DNA of 64,000 nucleotides from Endozoicomonas sp. G2_1. Its GTDB lineage: Bacteria; Pseudomonadota; Gammaproteobacteria; Enterobacterales; Alteromonadaceae. Positions 35,524 to 45,323 of this stretch are shown here, piece after piece. Position numbers and translations under genes: made by a program. The stretch is taken from NCBI RefSeq assembly GCF_017744155.1, contig NZ_JAGHQT010000004.1, positions 62,001 through 126,000 on the forward strand. The letters run 5' to 3'. The notes beneath the pieces were generated by a model. The model ran no database searches, had not been told where the DNA came from, and saw only the letters and a program-made list of their open reading frames with translations. Numbering within the stretch: the first letter of the stretch is position 1; each line of letters begins with the position of its first letter.

Positions 35524-37068
35524 TTAGTTTCTAAACTGATTAATCAAGCTTTGTTGTTCGTTAAGCTCAGTCAACAATTCGTTGCTTAGTTCAGTGGCTT
35601 TACGCCCGTGTTGCTCACTCTCTGAAGACATATCGGAGATGGCGATAACGTTTTGATTGACCTCTTCAGCAACCACTGATTGTTCGCCAATGGCGGTGGC
35701 AATTTGTTCACTTATTTGCGCTAAACTACTCACTTCAAAATGAACTTGCTCTAAAGACTCTCCCGTTTGTTGAGAAAGGTCAACACAAGTTTTAGACAAC
35801 TGGTTACCTTGAGTCATCGCGTCAATGGCAAACTCAGATTCACTGAGTAACTGGGTCAGTAATTTATTAATTTCTTCTGTTGATTGTTGCGTACGCATGG
35901 CAAGCGCCCGTACTTCTTCGGCAACAACGGCAAAGCCGCGGCCTTGTTCGCCAGCACGGGCGGCTTCAATGGCGGCGTTAAGGGCGAGCAAGTTAGTTTG
36001 GTCAGCAATACTGCTGATCTCGCTCAATACAGTTTCAATCGATTGGCAGCCCGATGTTAGATTATTAATTGCTTGGTCAACTTGTGTGAGTTGCTCTGAC
36101 AATTGATTAATCGCTAGGGTTGTACTGTCTACTTGCTGTTTACCCTCGATACTAATGTCTAGGCCTTGTTGGCTGGCAACGGCTGCTTGAGCAACGGTAT
36201 GGGTAATTTCTTGCACTGTTGAAGACATTTGATTAGCTGCAGCGGCAACTTGCTCGGTCTCGCGGCGTTGCTCGCTTAAAATGCTTGCTACATTGTCGCC
36301 ACTTTGAGACGACTGCTCAGCTGTACTGGTAATATTTTGTGAAATATCACTGACGCGACCGACAATGGCATTGAGTTCAGCTTGGCGTTTTTTTAAGGCT
36401 AATTCTATGGCACCAATTTTGTCATTGTTACCCGAATACAAATACGTCATTAACGGGTTGTCAAAAATTTGCTTAGCTTGTTGAACCACGTTTTGATATT
36501 TAGTACGCCATTGAAAAAATAAGGCGGAAGCAACTACTGATAGTGCGGTTAAGGGGATAGAAGTGAAGTAGTTGTCTGAGGTGATGAGGTTGATAGTGGA
36601 TAATATGGCGAGAGTGAAGAAAAAATATTGGAACCAGCTGCTTTGGTCGGTTTCAGAAGCTATTTTCTTGGGCTGTTTACCTTGATTTAGCTCGGGGTAA
36701 ACTTCGTTGGTTCTTCTTATCAAGTCATCATCCGGGCAAGTTCTTACTGACTGATATTCTTTGATTTGACCGTTGCTGTCTTTTATCGGTGTAACGAAAG
36801 CGTTTACCCAATAATAATCGCCATTTTTACAGCGATTCTTTACCGGCCCCATCCAAGATTTACCTGCACGAATGAACTGCCAAAGGTTTTCAAAGGCCGC
36901 TTTTGGCATATCTGGATGACGTACCATATTGTGTGGATTGCCTTTCATTTCGTCTAAGCTGTAACCTGCAATGTCGCAGAAGCTCTGATTGGCATATTTG
37001 ATACGGCTGTCTAAATCTGTAGTGGAAAGAAGAATTTCTGATTTGGAAAATTTTTGTTCTCGGCTCAT
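35524..37068 (-). CDS. Aer-like methyl-accepting chemotaxis protein with N-terminal PAS domain
   Basis: A 514-residue energy- or redox-taxis receptor. A PAS domain (about 10-120; [46 protein letters not shown]) is typical of the FAD-binding Aer/PAS type. A pair of membrane helices (about 150-190) and a cytoplasmic signalling domain follow, with the highly conserved hairpin tip [20 protein letters not shown] and [12 protein letters not shown]. It signals to CheA/CheW. ATG 37068 ([14 protein letters not shown]) matches the usual Aer start; the upstream nine codons from 37095 are less likely. Monocistronic. Confidence 0.92.
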   Translation of the reverse strand: MSREQKFSKSEILLSTTDLDSRIKYANQSFCDIAGYSLDEMKGNPHNMVRHPDMPKAAFENLWQFIRAGKSWMGPVKNRCKNGDYYWVNAFVTPIKDSNGQIKEYQSVRTCPDDDLIRRTNEVYPELNQGKQPKKIASETDQSSWFQYFFFTLAILSTINLITSDNYFTSIPLTALSVVASALFFQWRTKYQNVVQQAKQIFDNPLMTYLYSGNNDKIGAIELALKKRQAELNAIVGRVSDISQNITSTAEQSSQSGDNVASILSEQRRETEQVAAAANQMSSTVQEITHTVAQAAVASQQGLDISIEGKQQVDSTTLAINQLSEQLTQVDQAINNLTSGCQSIETVLSEISSIADQTNLLALNAAIEAARAGEQGRGFAVVAEEVRALAMRTQQSTEEINKLLTQLLSESEFAIDAMTQGNQLSKTCVDLSQQTGESLEQVHFEVSSLAQISEQIATAIGEQSVVAEEVNQNVIAISDMSSESEQHGRKATELSNELLTELNEQQSLINQFRN

Positions 37069-37198
37069 ATAAGGCTCATTTATTATTAATAACAACAGAG
37101 GATTAATCTAATGCAGTCCTTAGCCACCAAACTGGGTGTGTGATATTTTGTTTCTAACGTTAATAGGCTGTAACAAAATATTTCAGGATAATCTATCG

Positions 37199-37227
37199 GG
37201 TTATTGACCGTATGTATAGTAATAACC
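37199..37227. promoter_or_regulatory. Inverted repeat upstream of the XRE-family gene
   Basis: GGTTATT (37199-37205) and AATAACC (37221-37227), 15 bases apart, in the 275-base gap between the chemoreceptor and the XRE regulator. It may be an operator, though 117 bases before the start is rather far. Confidence 0.3.
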
Positions 37228-37343
37228 TTACATTTTTTAATGAATTTTAAATCAAACTTAATCAACTAAGTTAATTTAGATCAAGTTATCGAGCTGTTAA
37301 CAGGGCTAGAATATCGCTGTAGAGTTTAATGGTGAGAAAAGGT

Positions 37344-38018
37344 ATGTCCGATAGTTTTGCTGGTCGATTGCAAGCCCTGTTAGAACAAAGAGAAGTCTCA
37401 ATTCACGCGTTGGCAAAGGCGATTGGAGTTAGTCGTCAGTCGATATACAACTGGCTAGCGTCAGACCATATTAGTACTCGTTCAGTAAACAAAATCGCTC
37501 ATTACTTTGCCGTTAGTCCGGACTGGCTTAAATTTGGTAATTCTCAGGGACAAGAAAGATTTTCACCTTGGTCGGGGGAGCTGTCGGCAGTGGTGGATGA
37601 TAACCTGGCAATAACTAAGCAGCATTTGACCGAACTTGGTATTTGCCTTGGCCGTTATTATTTTGATCAGATTCGACTTGAATGGATCATTGGCGAGCAA
37701 GCACCGTTGGCAAAGCAGATTGCACTACCTATAGACGTCATCGAAATACGCCGCTATTTGACTAATTTGCAATGGCTTAGGTTGAAAAAAGCTTACATCA
37801 AGCTCTGTCGTTCAGGCAAAGGCCAAACCATGTTGTTAACCTTAGTACAGCACAATATCTCAGTAGCGGTTATTTTATTGCCACTGATTAATCAAGCTGG
37901 TGACTTAGTTGGCTTAACCTTTAATTTGAGCCAAACTGAGCTGGCGAGCAACACCGAAACATCACCTCATTTATTTGTTGACCAACAAACCACTAGAAAC
38001 TGTGAACTGAGTTATTAA
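37344..38018 (+). CDS. XRE-family helix-turn-helix regulator
   Basis: A 224-residue protein. The N-terminal HTH (about 5-60) reads LAKAIGVSRQSIYNWLASD, a standard Cro/CI fold, followed by AHYFAVSPDWLKFG. The C-terminal 150 residues are unassigned and could be a small sensor domain; no LexA-like Ser-Lys protease motif is visible. GGTGAG lies about 7 bases before ATG 37344; ATG 37329 is an alternative start. The gene lies between two inverted repeats that could be its own operators, and just before a lipoprotein gene that may be a target. Confidence 0.75.
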   Translation: MSDSFAGRLQALLEQREVSIHALAKAIGVSRQSIYNWLASDHISTRSVNKIAHYFAVSPDWLKFGNSQGQERFSPWSGELSAVVDDNLAITKQHLTELGICLGRYYFDQIRLEWIIGEQAPLAKQIALPIDVIEIRRYLTNLQWLRLKKAYIKLCRSGKGQTMLLTLVQHNISVAVILLPLINQAGDLVGLTFNLSQTELASNTETSPHLFVDQQTTRNCELSY

Positions 38019-38038
38019 TCCTCACTAAACTTGTGTCA

Positions 38039-38060
38039 ATTAATACAAAGATGTATTAAT
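38039..38060. promoter_or_regulatory. Perfect 22-base inverted repeat between the XRE gene and the lipoprotein gene
   Basis: ATTAATACA / TGTATTAAT with a 4-base AAGA centre, 21 bases after the XRE stop and 45 bases before the lipoprotein start. AT-rich with no T run after it, so an operator is more likely than a terminator. Confidence 0.5.
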
Positions 38061-38104
38061 GAACTAAAGCAAACCTATATTTCAAGTAATCGAGGTAAGT
38101 TTTA

Positions 38105-39262
38105 GTGGTATTTAAACGTTTTTGCGTTGGCATTATTGGGCTTTGGTTGACGGGGTGTAGTGTTCTACCAATTGACCAAGTAAAGGTTATAAAACCATTC
38201 TCGCTGCCAATTAACTACGAATTGATAGACCATCAAACTGTTGATGTTATTGATGAAGAAGAGCTATTTGCACTAAGTGATGGGCAGCAACAAGCCTTTC
38301 TCAACCAGTATCAACATTACGTGTCACATGGGTATGCGCCTCATAAAGCAATATTTCAAATACTAAAATCTGATTTAACCGACTTTACTTATTACGGCGA
38401 AACTAATACTGCTCAGCAAACGGCCAGCTTAGCTCGTGGTAATTGCATGAGTTTAGCTGTGCTAACGACTGCATATGCCAAGCTTGCCAATGTTGACTTC
38501 GATTATCGCAAGGTGAACACCTTGCCGATTTTCGAAAAACAAGGCAACGTTATTTTATCTTCTTCCCATGTTCAAACTTACTTATATAAACCAAACTTTA
38601 AACCTGAGATTGATACATATTATCTCAGGCCGCCAGGAATTGTTGTTGATTACTTTCCCAGTACGACAAATATGCCCGGCAGGTTGTTTAGCAAGCATCA
38701 GTTTATCGCAATGTATTACCGAAACATTGCGGCGGACTATTTGATTGATAATGAATTAGAAGCCGCATTTGCGTATGCGTTAGCAAGTCATCAGTATGAT
38801 CAGCACAGTCCTGAAAATATTAATTTACTGGCTGTTTTACATCGGCGTTTGGGTGATGTCGAAGGGGCTGAGGCTATTTATCAAGCGGCCTTAGCACACG
38901 ACTTAAACAATGTTGCGATGTTGAGCAACTACGCGACGTTGTTAAAATCACAACAGCGTTACCAAGAAGCGGAAATACTCGATAATAAAATTGCCGGTTT
39001 AGAGGATTTAAACCCTTATCAATGGCTTGAGCAAGCCTATGTTGAGCACCGGCAAGGGCGGGTTGCTGCGGCTAAACGTTATTATTACAAAGTGATTGAA
39101 CAAGCCCCCTATGTGCATCAAGCATACTTGGGGCTTTATCAAATATATGCCAAGCAGCACCAGCTTAATAAAGCCAGGGAAATGTTAAAGAAAGCATTGA
39201 CTTGGAGTTACGAATTAGATGATCGCAAGCTGTACAAAGCTAAGCTCTACAGCTTGTGGTAG
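38105..39262 (+). CDS. Lipoprotein with transglutaminase-like and TPR regions
   Basis: A 385-residue lipoprotein with lipobox LTGC. The middle (about 90-180) holds ARGNCMSLAVLTTAYAKL, a transglutaminase/cysteine-protease-like active-site Cys segment, followed by SSSHVQTYLY with a possible catalytic His. Three to four TPR units follow (about 215-380; LHRRLGDVEGAEAIYQAAL and RQGRVAAAKRYYYKVIEQ). It probably works in the periplasm on proteins or peptidoglycan-associated partners; the actual reaction is unknown. The start is GTG 38105, behind GAGG about 11 bases upstream. It follows the XRE regulator. Confidence 0.75.
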   Translation: MVFKRFCVGIIGLWLTGCSVLPIDQVKVIKPFSLPINYELIDHQTVDVIDEEELFALSDGQQQAFLNQYQHYVSHGYAPHKAIFQILKSDLTDFTYYGETNTAQQTASLARGNCMSLAVLTTAYAKLANVDFDYRKVNTLPIFEKQGNVILSSSHVQTYLYKPNFKPEIDTYYLRPPGIVVDYFPSTTNMPGRLFSKHQFIAMYYRNIAADYLIDNELEAAFAYALASHQYDQHSPENINLLAVLHRRLGDVEGAEAIYQAALAHDLNNVAMLSNYATLLKSQQRYQEAEILDNKIAGLEDLNPYQWLEQAYVEHRQGRVAAAKRYYYKVIEQAPYVHQAYLGLYQIYAKQHQLNKAREMLKKALTWSYELDDRKLYKAKLYSLW

Positions 39263-39294
39263 TTCGTTGACAAAATTTCTAAAGTGAACTGATA

Positions 39295-40896
39295 TTAACT
39301 GTGATCCGCTAGTATCATATCAGCCGCTTTACAGCCGATCATGATCGCGGGCGCGTTGGTATTACCACTAATCAAGGTTGGCATTATTGACGCGTCGGCA
39401 ACCCGAAGATTGGCGATACCGCGCACTTTTAATTGGTCGTCAACAACCGCCATGTCATCTTGCCCCATTTTACAGGTACCGACTGGGTGATAAATGGTAT
39501 TGGCCTTAGCACGAACAAATTCGAGAATTTCTTGATCTGATTGAACATCATTTCCGGGAAAAAACTCACTGCTAGTATCTGATTTTAATGGCTCTTGGGC
39601 AAAAATGTTTCTCGCCAGTTTTACCGCGTCAATCATTACTTGTTGGTCTTCGGGCTCGGTGAGTGCACTATTGAGGATTTTCGGGTGAGAGCTTGGTTTG
39701 TTGTTGTATAAACTAATACTTCCACGACTTTTCGGTCTCAACAAACATGCGTGAATGGCAACGCCGTAGTTGAGTAACATTTTGTTGTTGCGGCCGTGAT
39801 CATCTAAGGCACAGGCGGAAAAATGCAACTGCACGTCTGGCCGAGATAATTCAGGTCTCGATTTCACAAAACCGCCACTTTCAGAGGTTGTTGTGGTTAA
39901 TATGCCTTTGCGTTTAGTCATAAAGTTAAACAGGTGCTTTACGCCGTGTAATAGCACTGTTGGTCTAAAGGCGAGGATATCGGTCTTGTGATACTTTTTA
40001 ATCACTAAAGTATCAATGTGTTCTTGCAAATTCTTGCCAACACCCGGCAAGTGTTGTTTAAGTTCAATATTGTGCTGTGCTAGCTCTTCTTGATCGCCGA
40101 TACCCGACAACATCAATAGCTGAGGGGAATTGAAGGCACCTGCACTGACGATAACTTCGCGTTTAGCACTTAGCTCTTTGCGCTGCCCTTTTTGGCTAAT
40201 GACAACGCCAGTTGCTTGTCCGTCTTCAATGACCACTTTTTCCACTAACACTTCAGTGAGTACCGTTAAGTTGCTACGAGCGAGGTTAGGTGTGACAAAA
40301 GCATCAGCAGCGCTGCAGCGCAATCCGTCTTTTTGAGTTACTTGATACTGACCAACACCTTCTTGGCTAGCGCCGTTAAAGTCTTTATTCTCGGGAAAGC
40401 CAGCTAACTTTGCCGCTTCAACGAAGTCTTGAAAGGCGTCGAGATTACTACTTGGTTCAGCGACATTCAACGGGCCACCGGTGCCGTGAAATTCACTGTC
40501 GCCACGCTCTTGGTGTTGCACTGCTTTGAAATATGGCAACACCTCGTCATAGCTCCAACCTTTGTTGCCAAGCTCGGCCCAGTGGTCGTAATCTTCTCGT
40601 TGACCACGGATATACAGCATTGCGTTGACTGAGCTACTGCCACCTAAGACTTTGCCTCTTGGATGGAAAATAGAGCGGTTATTTTGGCTGGGTTCCGGTG
40701 CTGAGTTGTATTGCCAGTTCAAGACCTTGTGCTTCATTAGCTCGACGATACCCAAAGGAATTTTGATCAACCAATTAGTATCTTTTGGTCCTGCTTCTAA
40801 CAAACAGACTTGAAATTTGCCGTTGGCGCTTAGTTTATCCGCTAGCGCACAGCCAGCAGAGCCGCCACCGACGATAATAAAATCGTAATGTTCCAT
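39295..40896 (-). CDS. GMC-family FAD-dependent oxidoreductase (choline/alcohol dehydrogenase-like)
   Basis: A 533-residue flavoenzyme. The N-terminal FAD site is DFIIVGGGSAGCALA; the GMC signatures are GRGKVLGGSSSVNAMLYIRG-like (here HPRGKVLGGSSSVNA) and GAFNSPQLLMLSGIG; the catalytic His is in YHPVGTCKMG and the Asn partner in GNTNAPA. It oxidises an alcohol, for example choline or a medium-chain alcohol, and passes electrons on; no betaine-aldehyde dehydrogenase or BetI lies beside it, so choline is not supported. ATG 40896 has GGGGAAG upstream and starts at the FAD motif; nine extra upstream codons are unlikely. Confidence 0.9.
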   Translation of the reverse strand: MEHYDFIIVGGGSAGCALADKLSANGKFQVCLLEAGPKDTNWLIKIPLGIVELMKHKVLNWQYNSAPEPSQNNRSIFHPRGKVLGGSSSVNAMLYIRGQREDYDHWAELGNKGWSYDEVLPYFKAVQHQERGDSEFHGTGGPLNVAEPSSNLDAFQDFVEAAKLAGFPENKDFNGASQEGVGQYQVTQKDGLRCSAADAFVTPNLARSNLTVLTEVLVEKVVIEDGQATGVVISQKGQRKELSAKREVIVSAGAFNSPQLLMLSGIGDQEELAQHNIELKQHLPGVGKNLQEHIDTLVIKKYHKTDILAFRPTVLLHGVKHLFNFMTKRKGILTTTTSESGGFVKSRPELSRPDVQLHFSACALDDHGRNNKMLLNYGVAIHACLLRPKSRGSISLYNNKPSSHPKILNSALTEPEDQQVMIDAVKLARNIFAQEPLKSDTSSEFFPGNDVQSDQEILEFVRAKANTIYHPVGTCKMGQDDMAVVDDQLKVRGIANLRVADASIMPTLISGNTNAPAIMIGCKAADMILADHS

Positions 40897-41224
40897 TCTT
40901 GCTTCCCCGTTATCTAGTGCCACTCAGCGTTATTTTGTACAACCGCTTTGTCTTTCTTATCTATGCGGATGGTATTACTACTGATTTGCCTATCTTATTA
41001 TTATTGTTAGCTTTTATGATTAGCTAATATGGTGAGGCGAAACAAGTAGATCACTGAGTGATGATAATATTTGCGAATAGTGGTTATAACCAATCAAGCA
41101 TTAATTTGGAAGTGTTAAATCGCTTATAAAGGTCATCATTGAAATAAATGCCAAAACAATGCAGAACGCGTTGTTTTGGCATTTTTGAGCCATACCGAGT
41201 GTGCAGTGGCGAGACCTACTTAAG
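40897..41224. other. 328-base intergenic region
   Basis: Holds the terminator at 41146-41184 at its right end and presumably the GMC-gene promoter at its left end, though no clear -35/-10 pair stands out. I see no gene. Confidence 0.5.
41146..41186 (-). terminator. Terminator downstream of the M49-like peptidase gene
   Basis: Perfect 14-base arms AAATGCCAAAACAA / TTGTTTTGGCATTT with an 11-base loop, 41 bases past the peptidase stop in its reading direction. The T run is best on the plus strand, so it may work both ways. Confidence 0.7.
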
Positions 41225-42874
41225 TTATAGGCCTAACACTTTTTTACCTTGAACAAAGGTGATATCAACAGGGATATTAGCTTCTTCTAAACGAGCTAAG
41301 TCGCTGGCTAAGTCAGTTTTAATAATACCGCTGTCTTTCACTAATTGATCAACGCCTTGATAGTCGCCATTGCCTTGTAAGGTTAAAATTAGCTTAGATA
41401 ATGAGTCTATTGCTTTGGTCATCTTGTCGATATTGACGCTATACAGACCGTCTTGGCTGCGACTAAATGCCCCTTGCTCTTGGAAATAGTTAAAGCGCAC
41501 CATGTTCGCTTTGCCGTGCGCAGAGCTGGCGCCAAAACGCACCGAGCGGAAAATGCCTGCCATAAAGGTCACGTAGTAATCTTCTAGCTGGCCTTCAGTA
41601 ATGGCGCCTTTCTCTAGCAATTGGCGAATCATATACAAACCTAAGATATCGGCTTTGCCTTCTTCAAGGGCTGAGGCGTGCTCTTTAAGCGCCTGACGAA
41701 CGGTACCCTTGTCGTTAATGGTGTTTTTAATACCCAAACCATGAGCAACTTCGTGGAACATGGTATTGGCAAAAAACGCGGTAAAGGTAACGTTTTGACG
41801 TTGCTCTGGTGCAATTAACGTTGCGGCAATCGGTTGCATAATATGATCGAATTTGGCTTGCATCGCATTTTTTAATTGCAGACGACGCGTACCTTTGGCC
41901 AATTGCACTTGTTCATCGTTCGGTAAGTTGATGGCGATAGTTTTGCCACCAGCATTTGAGTGCCCAGCGTAGTAGATTACGTCGTAAGCGTTCAAATCGG
42001 CATCTGATCCTGGTGTTTCTGCTTTGTATTTTCGGCTGACAGGTAAACCTTTTTGCAGTTCGGGTAAGTACGCTGCGTATTTCGCCAGTTTTTCACTCCA
42101 CGCCATGTCTTTGACTAGCACGTATGACTCAAAACCCGCGCGGTAACCGTAAAGCTGATCTTCATAGGTTTCAATGGGACCGATAACAACGTCGATAGGG
42201 TTGTTTTTCATATCCATCCAAGCAAAGTCAGACGCTTGATATTCATCTGTTCTCAATGCTTGTGCGCGCATTGTTAAGTAGTTTGCAAATTCTTGATCTT
42301 CTGCGTACTGAGCGGCTTGTTCTAAAATTGCCGCCATGCGATTAATTTCATCGCTGTAGGCCTCTGAGTAGGCGATTGTGCTAAGCTTGCCGTTTTGGTC
42401 GCGGCGAACTAATGAATACAAGCCTTCTTTGTCGTTGAAATTTGCTTGTTCAAATTCGGCTTTTGTGATGTCTTGAGGGTAAAACTGGGCGCCAGCTTGC
42501 TTTTCAGGTGTGTTGGCTAAAAATGCTTTATCGCCGTTGAGTCGGTCCCATGGGCCGTAGTTAATCTCGGCAAACTTGCGAACTTTTTCATCTTTAATCG
42601 CACTGAGAAACTCAGCTTTGTTGTCGCCAAACGCTTGTTGCCAAAACAAGTCATCAGCAATGTCAGAAGCTTCGATCAGTAAGCTTAGCATTTGCTTTTG
42701 GTTGTCGGACAAATGACTGAGATCTGCGGTCAGTTCAACGGTTTGGTAAATGTCTAAACGATTTTGGTATTCTGGTAATAATTGTGCTGATTTCAGTTCA
42801 GCTTCTTGTTGGCTACAGCCGATCAACGCCGTTGCACTAAAAATGATTGCGGCGGCAATTTTGGTGTATTTCAT
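41225..42874 (-). CDS. M49-like (dipeptidyl-peptidase III family) zinc metallopeptidase lipoprotein
   Basis: A 549-residue lipoprotein with lipobox LIGC. The zinc-site motif is H374-E-V-A-H378 in MFHEVAHGLGIKN, and the third ligand lies in LEEGKADILG (E404-E405), the pattern of M49-related bacterial proteins; classic DPP III has HELLGH and EECRAE. It would cleave dipeptides from peptide N-termini in the periplasm or at the outer membrane; relatives are often annotated only as Zn-dependent hydrolase. ATG 42874 has TTGGAAA upstream and leads into the signal peptide; TTG 42886 is not needed. Confidence 0.8.
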   Translation of the reverse strand: MKYTKIAAAIIFSATALIGCSQQEAELKSAQLLPEYQNRLDIYQTVELTADLSHLSDNQKQMLSLLIEASDIADDLFWQQAFGDNKAEFLSAIKDEKVRKFAEINYGPWDRLNGDKAFLANTPEKQAGAQFYPQDITKAEFEQANFNDKEGLYSLVRRDQNGKLSTIAYSEAYSDEINRMAAILEQAAQYAEDQEFANYLTMRAQALRTDEYQASDFAWMDMKNNPIDVVIGPIETYEDQLYGYRAGFESYVLVKDMAWSEKLAKYAAYLPELQKGLPVSRKYKAETPGSDADLNAYDVIYYAGHSNAGGKTIAINLPNDEQVQLAKGTRRLQLKNAMQAKFDHIMQPIAATLIAPEQRQNVTFTAFFANTMFHEVAHGLGIKNTINDKGTVRQALKEHASALEEGKADILGLYMIRQLLEKGAITEGQLEDYYVTFMAGIFRSVRFGASSAHGKANMVRFNYFQEQGAFSRSQDGLYSVNIDKMTKAIDSLSKLILTLQGNGDYQGVDQLVKDSGIIKTDLASDLARLEEANIPVDITFVQGKKVLGL

Positions 42875-42981
42875 GATGGTTTCCAAGGATTTTTTCGACG
42901 GAAAAAGAGTAGGTAAAAACGCTTACTAGAGCAAGTGTTATTCTGATTATTATTTTGGTTAATTAAAGAGAAGCAGATATA

Positions 42982-43007
42982 AAAAAACCGGCTAATGCCG
43001 GTTTTTT
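42982..43007 (-). terminator. Terminator of rpsT
   Basis: AAAAAACCGGC / GCCGGTTTTTT with loop TAAT, 69 bases past the rpsT stop in its reading direction. T runs occur on both strands. It separates rpsT from the M49-like gene. Confidence 0.88.
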
Positions 43008-43075
43008 CTTTAGGTTGCTGATGTCTATTGATTAACAATACTAACAACAGCAGAAATTTGTCTATCGAACAAAAA

Positions 43076-43336
43076 TTATAACGCTTTGATTGCAGCGCTT
43101 AAACGGCTCTTACTACGAGCAGCTTTGTTTTTGTGAATAAGACCTTTGCTTGCGTAACGATCTAAAATCGGTGTAGCAGCTGCAAATTCTTTACTTGCAG
43201 TTTCTTTGTCACCGGCTTCGATGGCAGCGATAACTTTTTTTACTAAAGTGCGCATCATTGAACGACGGCTTGCATTGTGTTGACGGCGCTTTTCTGATTG
43301 TACCGCACGTTTCTTAGCTTGCTTTGAGTTAGCCAA
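43076..43336 (-). CDS. rpsT: 30S ribosomal protein S20
   Basis: An 86-residue, very basic three-helix protein ([20 protein letters not shown]... to [10 protein letters not shown]) that binds 16S rRNA in the small subunit body. The start is TTG 43336, with GGAG six bases upstream and no ATG option. E. coli rpsT also uses a non-ATG (UUG) start, which matters for S20 autogenous control, so the weak start is probably a conserved regulatory feature. It is divergent from murJ, as in many gammaproteobacteria. Confidence 0.97.
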   Translation of the reverse strand: MANSKQAKKRAVQSEKRRQHNASRRSMMRTLVKKVIAAIEAGDKETASKEFAAATPILDRYASKGLIHKNKAARSKSRLSAAIKAL

Positions 43337-43606
43337 GGTGAACTCCTAAAAGTGAAATTATATAGCTTAAATTTAAGGCGACGAAATATGCCTGTTTTTT
43401 GCCGAATTGTCAAACCTTTTCAAGATAAAAATGTTAGCTTTGTTGAAATATTGTCCCGCAGTGAAGTTGGCCAGATAAAATTGCCGGTTAATTGCCTTTC
43501 ACGCTTGTTGCCGTTGCCTGAATACCGTCATAATGGTGCGCATTTATTTCAGTAGACCTTTTTCGGTATAGGTCATCGCTATTGTCAGATCTCATTGGGG
43601 GAGAAC

Positions 43607-45187
43607 TTGAGCAAAAAACTGGTTAAGTCGGGACTCATTGTTAGTTTTATGACCTTGGTATCGCGCGTTTTAGGATTGGTGCGCGATGGTGTTATCGCTT
43701 ACGTAATGGGGATTAATGCCGCGACAGATGTTTTCTTTTTTGCCAACAAAATTCCCAATTTTTTTCGCCGGTTATTTGCCGAAGGAGCCTTTGCTCAAGC
43801 ATTTGTGCCGGTATTAAGCGAATACCAAGCGCTTGATGAAAAAGAGGGCACGGGGCAACAGCAAACGAGGCAGTTAATTGCTCAAGCTTCGGGTACGCTT
43901 GGCGTGTTACTAACTCTAGTGACTTTGTTTGGCATGCTGGCATCGCCTTTATTTGTGATGCTGTTTGGTTTTGGTTGGTTTACCGATTGGCTGAGCGACG
44001 GCCCGTCAGCACCTAAGTTTGAACTTGCCAGCGCCTTGCTCAAGATCACTTTTCCGTATTTGTGGTTTATTAGTTTAACCGCTTTAGCTGGCTCAATACT
44101 TAATACTTTGGGTAAGTTTGCGGTCTCCTCTTTTACACCTGTGCTACTCAATGTTTGTATTATCTCAACGGCGATATGGGGTTCACCATATTTTGAAAAC
44201 CCCGCTTATGCCTTGGCTTGGGGCGTGTTTTTAGGTGGCTTGGTTCAGTTTTTATTTCAATTGCCGTTTTTATGGCAAGCACAGGCCTTGCCTAAGCCGA
44301 AGTGGGCATGGTCTGCGCCGGGTGTGGTGAAAATAAGAACGCTGATTATTCCCGCTTTATTTGGCGTATCGGTTACCCAGATCAATTTATTGCTCGATAC
44401 CCTGATTGCCAGCTTTTTGGTAACGGGTTCAATTAGTTGGCTTTATTTTGCCGATCGCTTGTTAGAATTTCCTTTGGGGCTATTTGGCATTGGTATTGCC
44501 ACGGTGATTTTACCGCGCTTGTCTGGTCTTCACGCGCGAGAAAATGGTGGTGAGTTTGGTCAAACCATTAGTTGGTCACTGAAAGTCGTGACCTTGATGG
44601 GGTTACCTGCATTAGCTGGCTTAATGGTTTTAGCGCAACCCATTATTATGGTTTTATTTATGCGCGGTGAATTTGATCAAGCTGATGTGTTGCAAGTGTC
44701 CTATGCACTATTCGCCTATTTATCGGGCTTGATGAGCTTTATGTTTATTAAAGTACTCGCACCTGGTTACTACGCGAGGCAAGATACTAAAACGCCAGTG
44801 CGCATAGGCATTAAAGCCATGGTTGCCAATATGGTGTTTAATCTGGTGTTAGCGCCAGTATTTGGTTATGTTGGGCTTGCGATCGCAACCGTATTGTCAG
44901 CGACCTTAAATGCCTCGCTTTTATACATGGGCTTGCGAAAACAAGGTGTTTTCAGTATTGATAAGAAGTTGTTGACATTCTTTGTCCGAGCTTTGATATC
45001 GGCATTGGTGATGGCAGCCTTAGTCCATGCGTTATCGCCGGAGTTTTCAGTCTGGTTAACCATGAGTTTACCAAGCCAAATCGCTTGGCTTAGCGCTTAT
45101 ATTGCCATAGGTGTTAGCTGTTATTTTGCAACGATTATTGCATTGGGTGTTCGGTTAAAAGATTTTAAAGTAGAAAACAGAGAATAA
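43607..45187 (+). CDS. murJ: Lipid II flippase MurJ
   Basis: A 526-residue polytopic inner-membrane protein with about 14 helices that moves lipid II to the periplasmic face for peptidoglycan synthesis. The N-terminal signature (SFMTLVSRVLGLVRD, TDVFFFANKIPNFFRRLFAEGAFAQAFVPV) is diagnostic. TTG 43607 (MSKKLVKSG) is the likely start, behind GGGGGAG; TTG 43595 would add four residues. It lies between rpsT and ribF, the usual order in this group. Confidence 0.95.
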   Translation: MSKKLVKSGLIVSFMTLVSRVLGLVRDGVIAYVMGINAATDVFFFANKIPNFFRRLFAEGAFAQAFVPVLSEYQALDEKEGTGQQQTRQLIAQASGTLGVLLTLVTLFGMLASPLFVMLFGFGWFTDWLSDGPSAPKFELASALLKITFPYLWFISLTALAGSILNTLGKFAVSSFTPVLLNVCIISTAIWGSPYFENPAYALAWGVFLGGLVQFLFQLPFLWQAQALPKPKWAWSAPGVVKIRTLIIPALFGVSVTQINLLLDTLIASFLVTGSISWLYFADRLLEFPLGLFGIGIATVILPRLSGLHARENGGEFGQTISWSLKVVTLMGLPALAGLMVLAQPIIMVLFMRGEFDQADVLQVSYALFAYLSGLMSFMFIKVLAPGYYARQDTKTPVRIGIKAMVANMVFNLVLAPVFGYVGLAIATVLSATLNASLLYMGLRKQGVFSIDKKLLTFFVRALISALVMAALVHALSPEFSVWLTMSLPSQIAWLSAYIAIGVSCYFATIIALGVRLKDFKVENRE

Positions 45188-45323
45188 TTTGCCGGTTGAC
45201 CCTGTATTTTAGCTGAGCAGCTGTATATAATTCGTCGGTTTTATCGGCTCGTTGCACCAGTTTTGAGTGCCTTTTAAGCGAAAACGTGCAACGAGATCTA
45301 CATTTTGAGGTTGTTGTTAGTCA

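Noticed and set aside
43352-43555. 67-codon plus-strand frame between rpsT and murJ
   Set aside because: Overlaps both promoter regions, weak start, no recognisable protein pattern; I could not support it as a gene.
45196-45231. TTGACC and TATAAT upstream of ribF as a promoter
   Set aside because: The spacing is 24 bases, too long for a sigma-70 pair.
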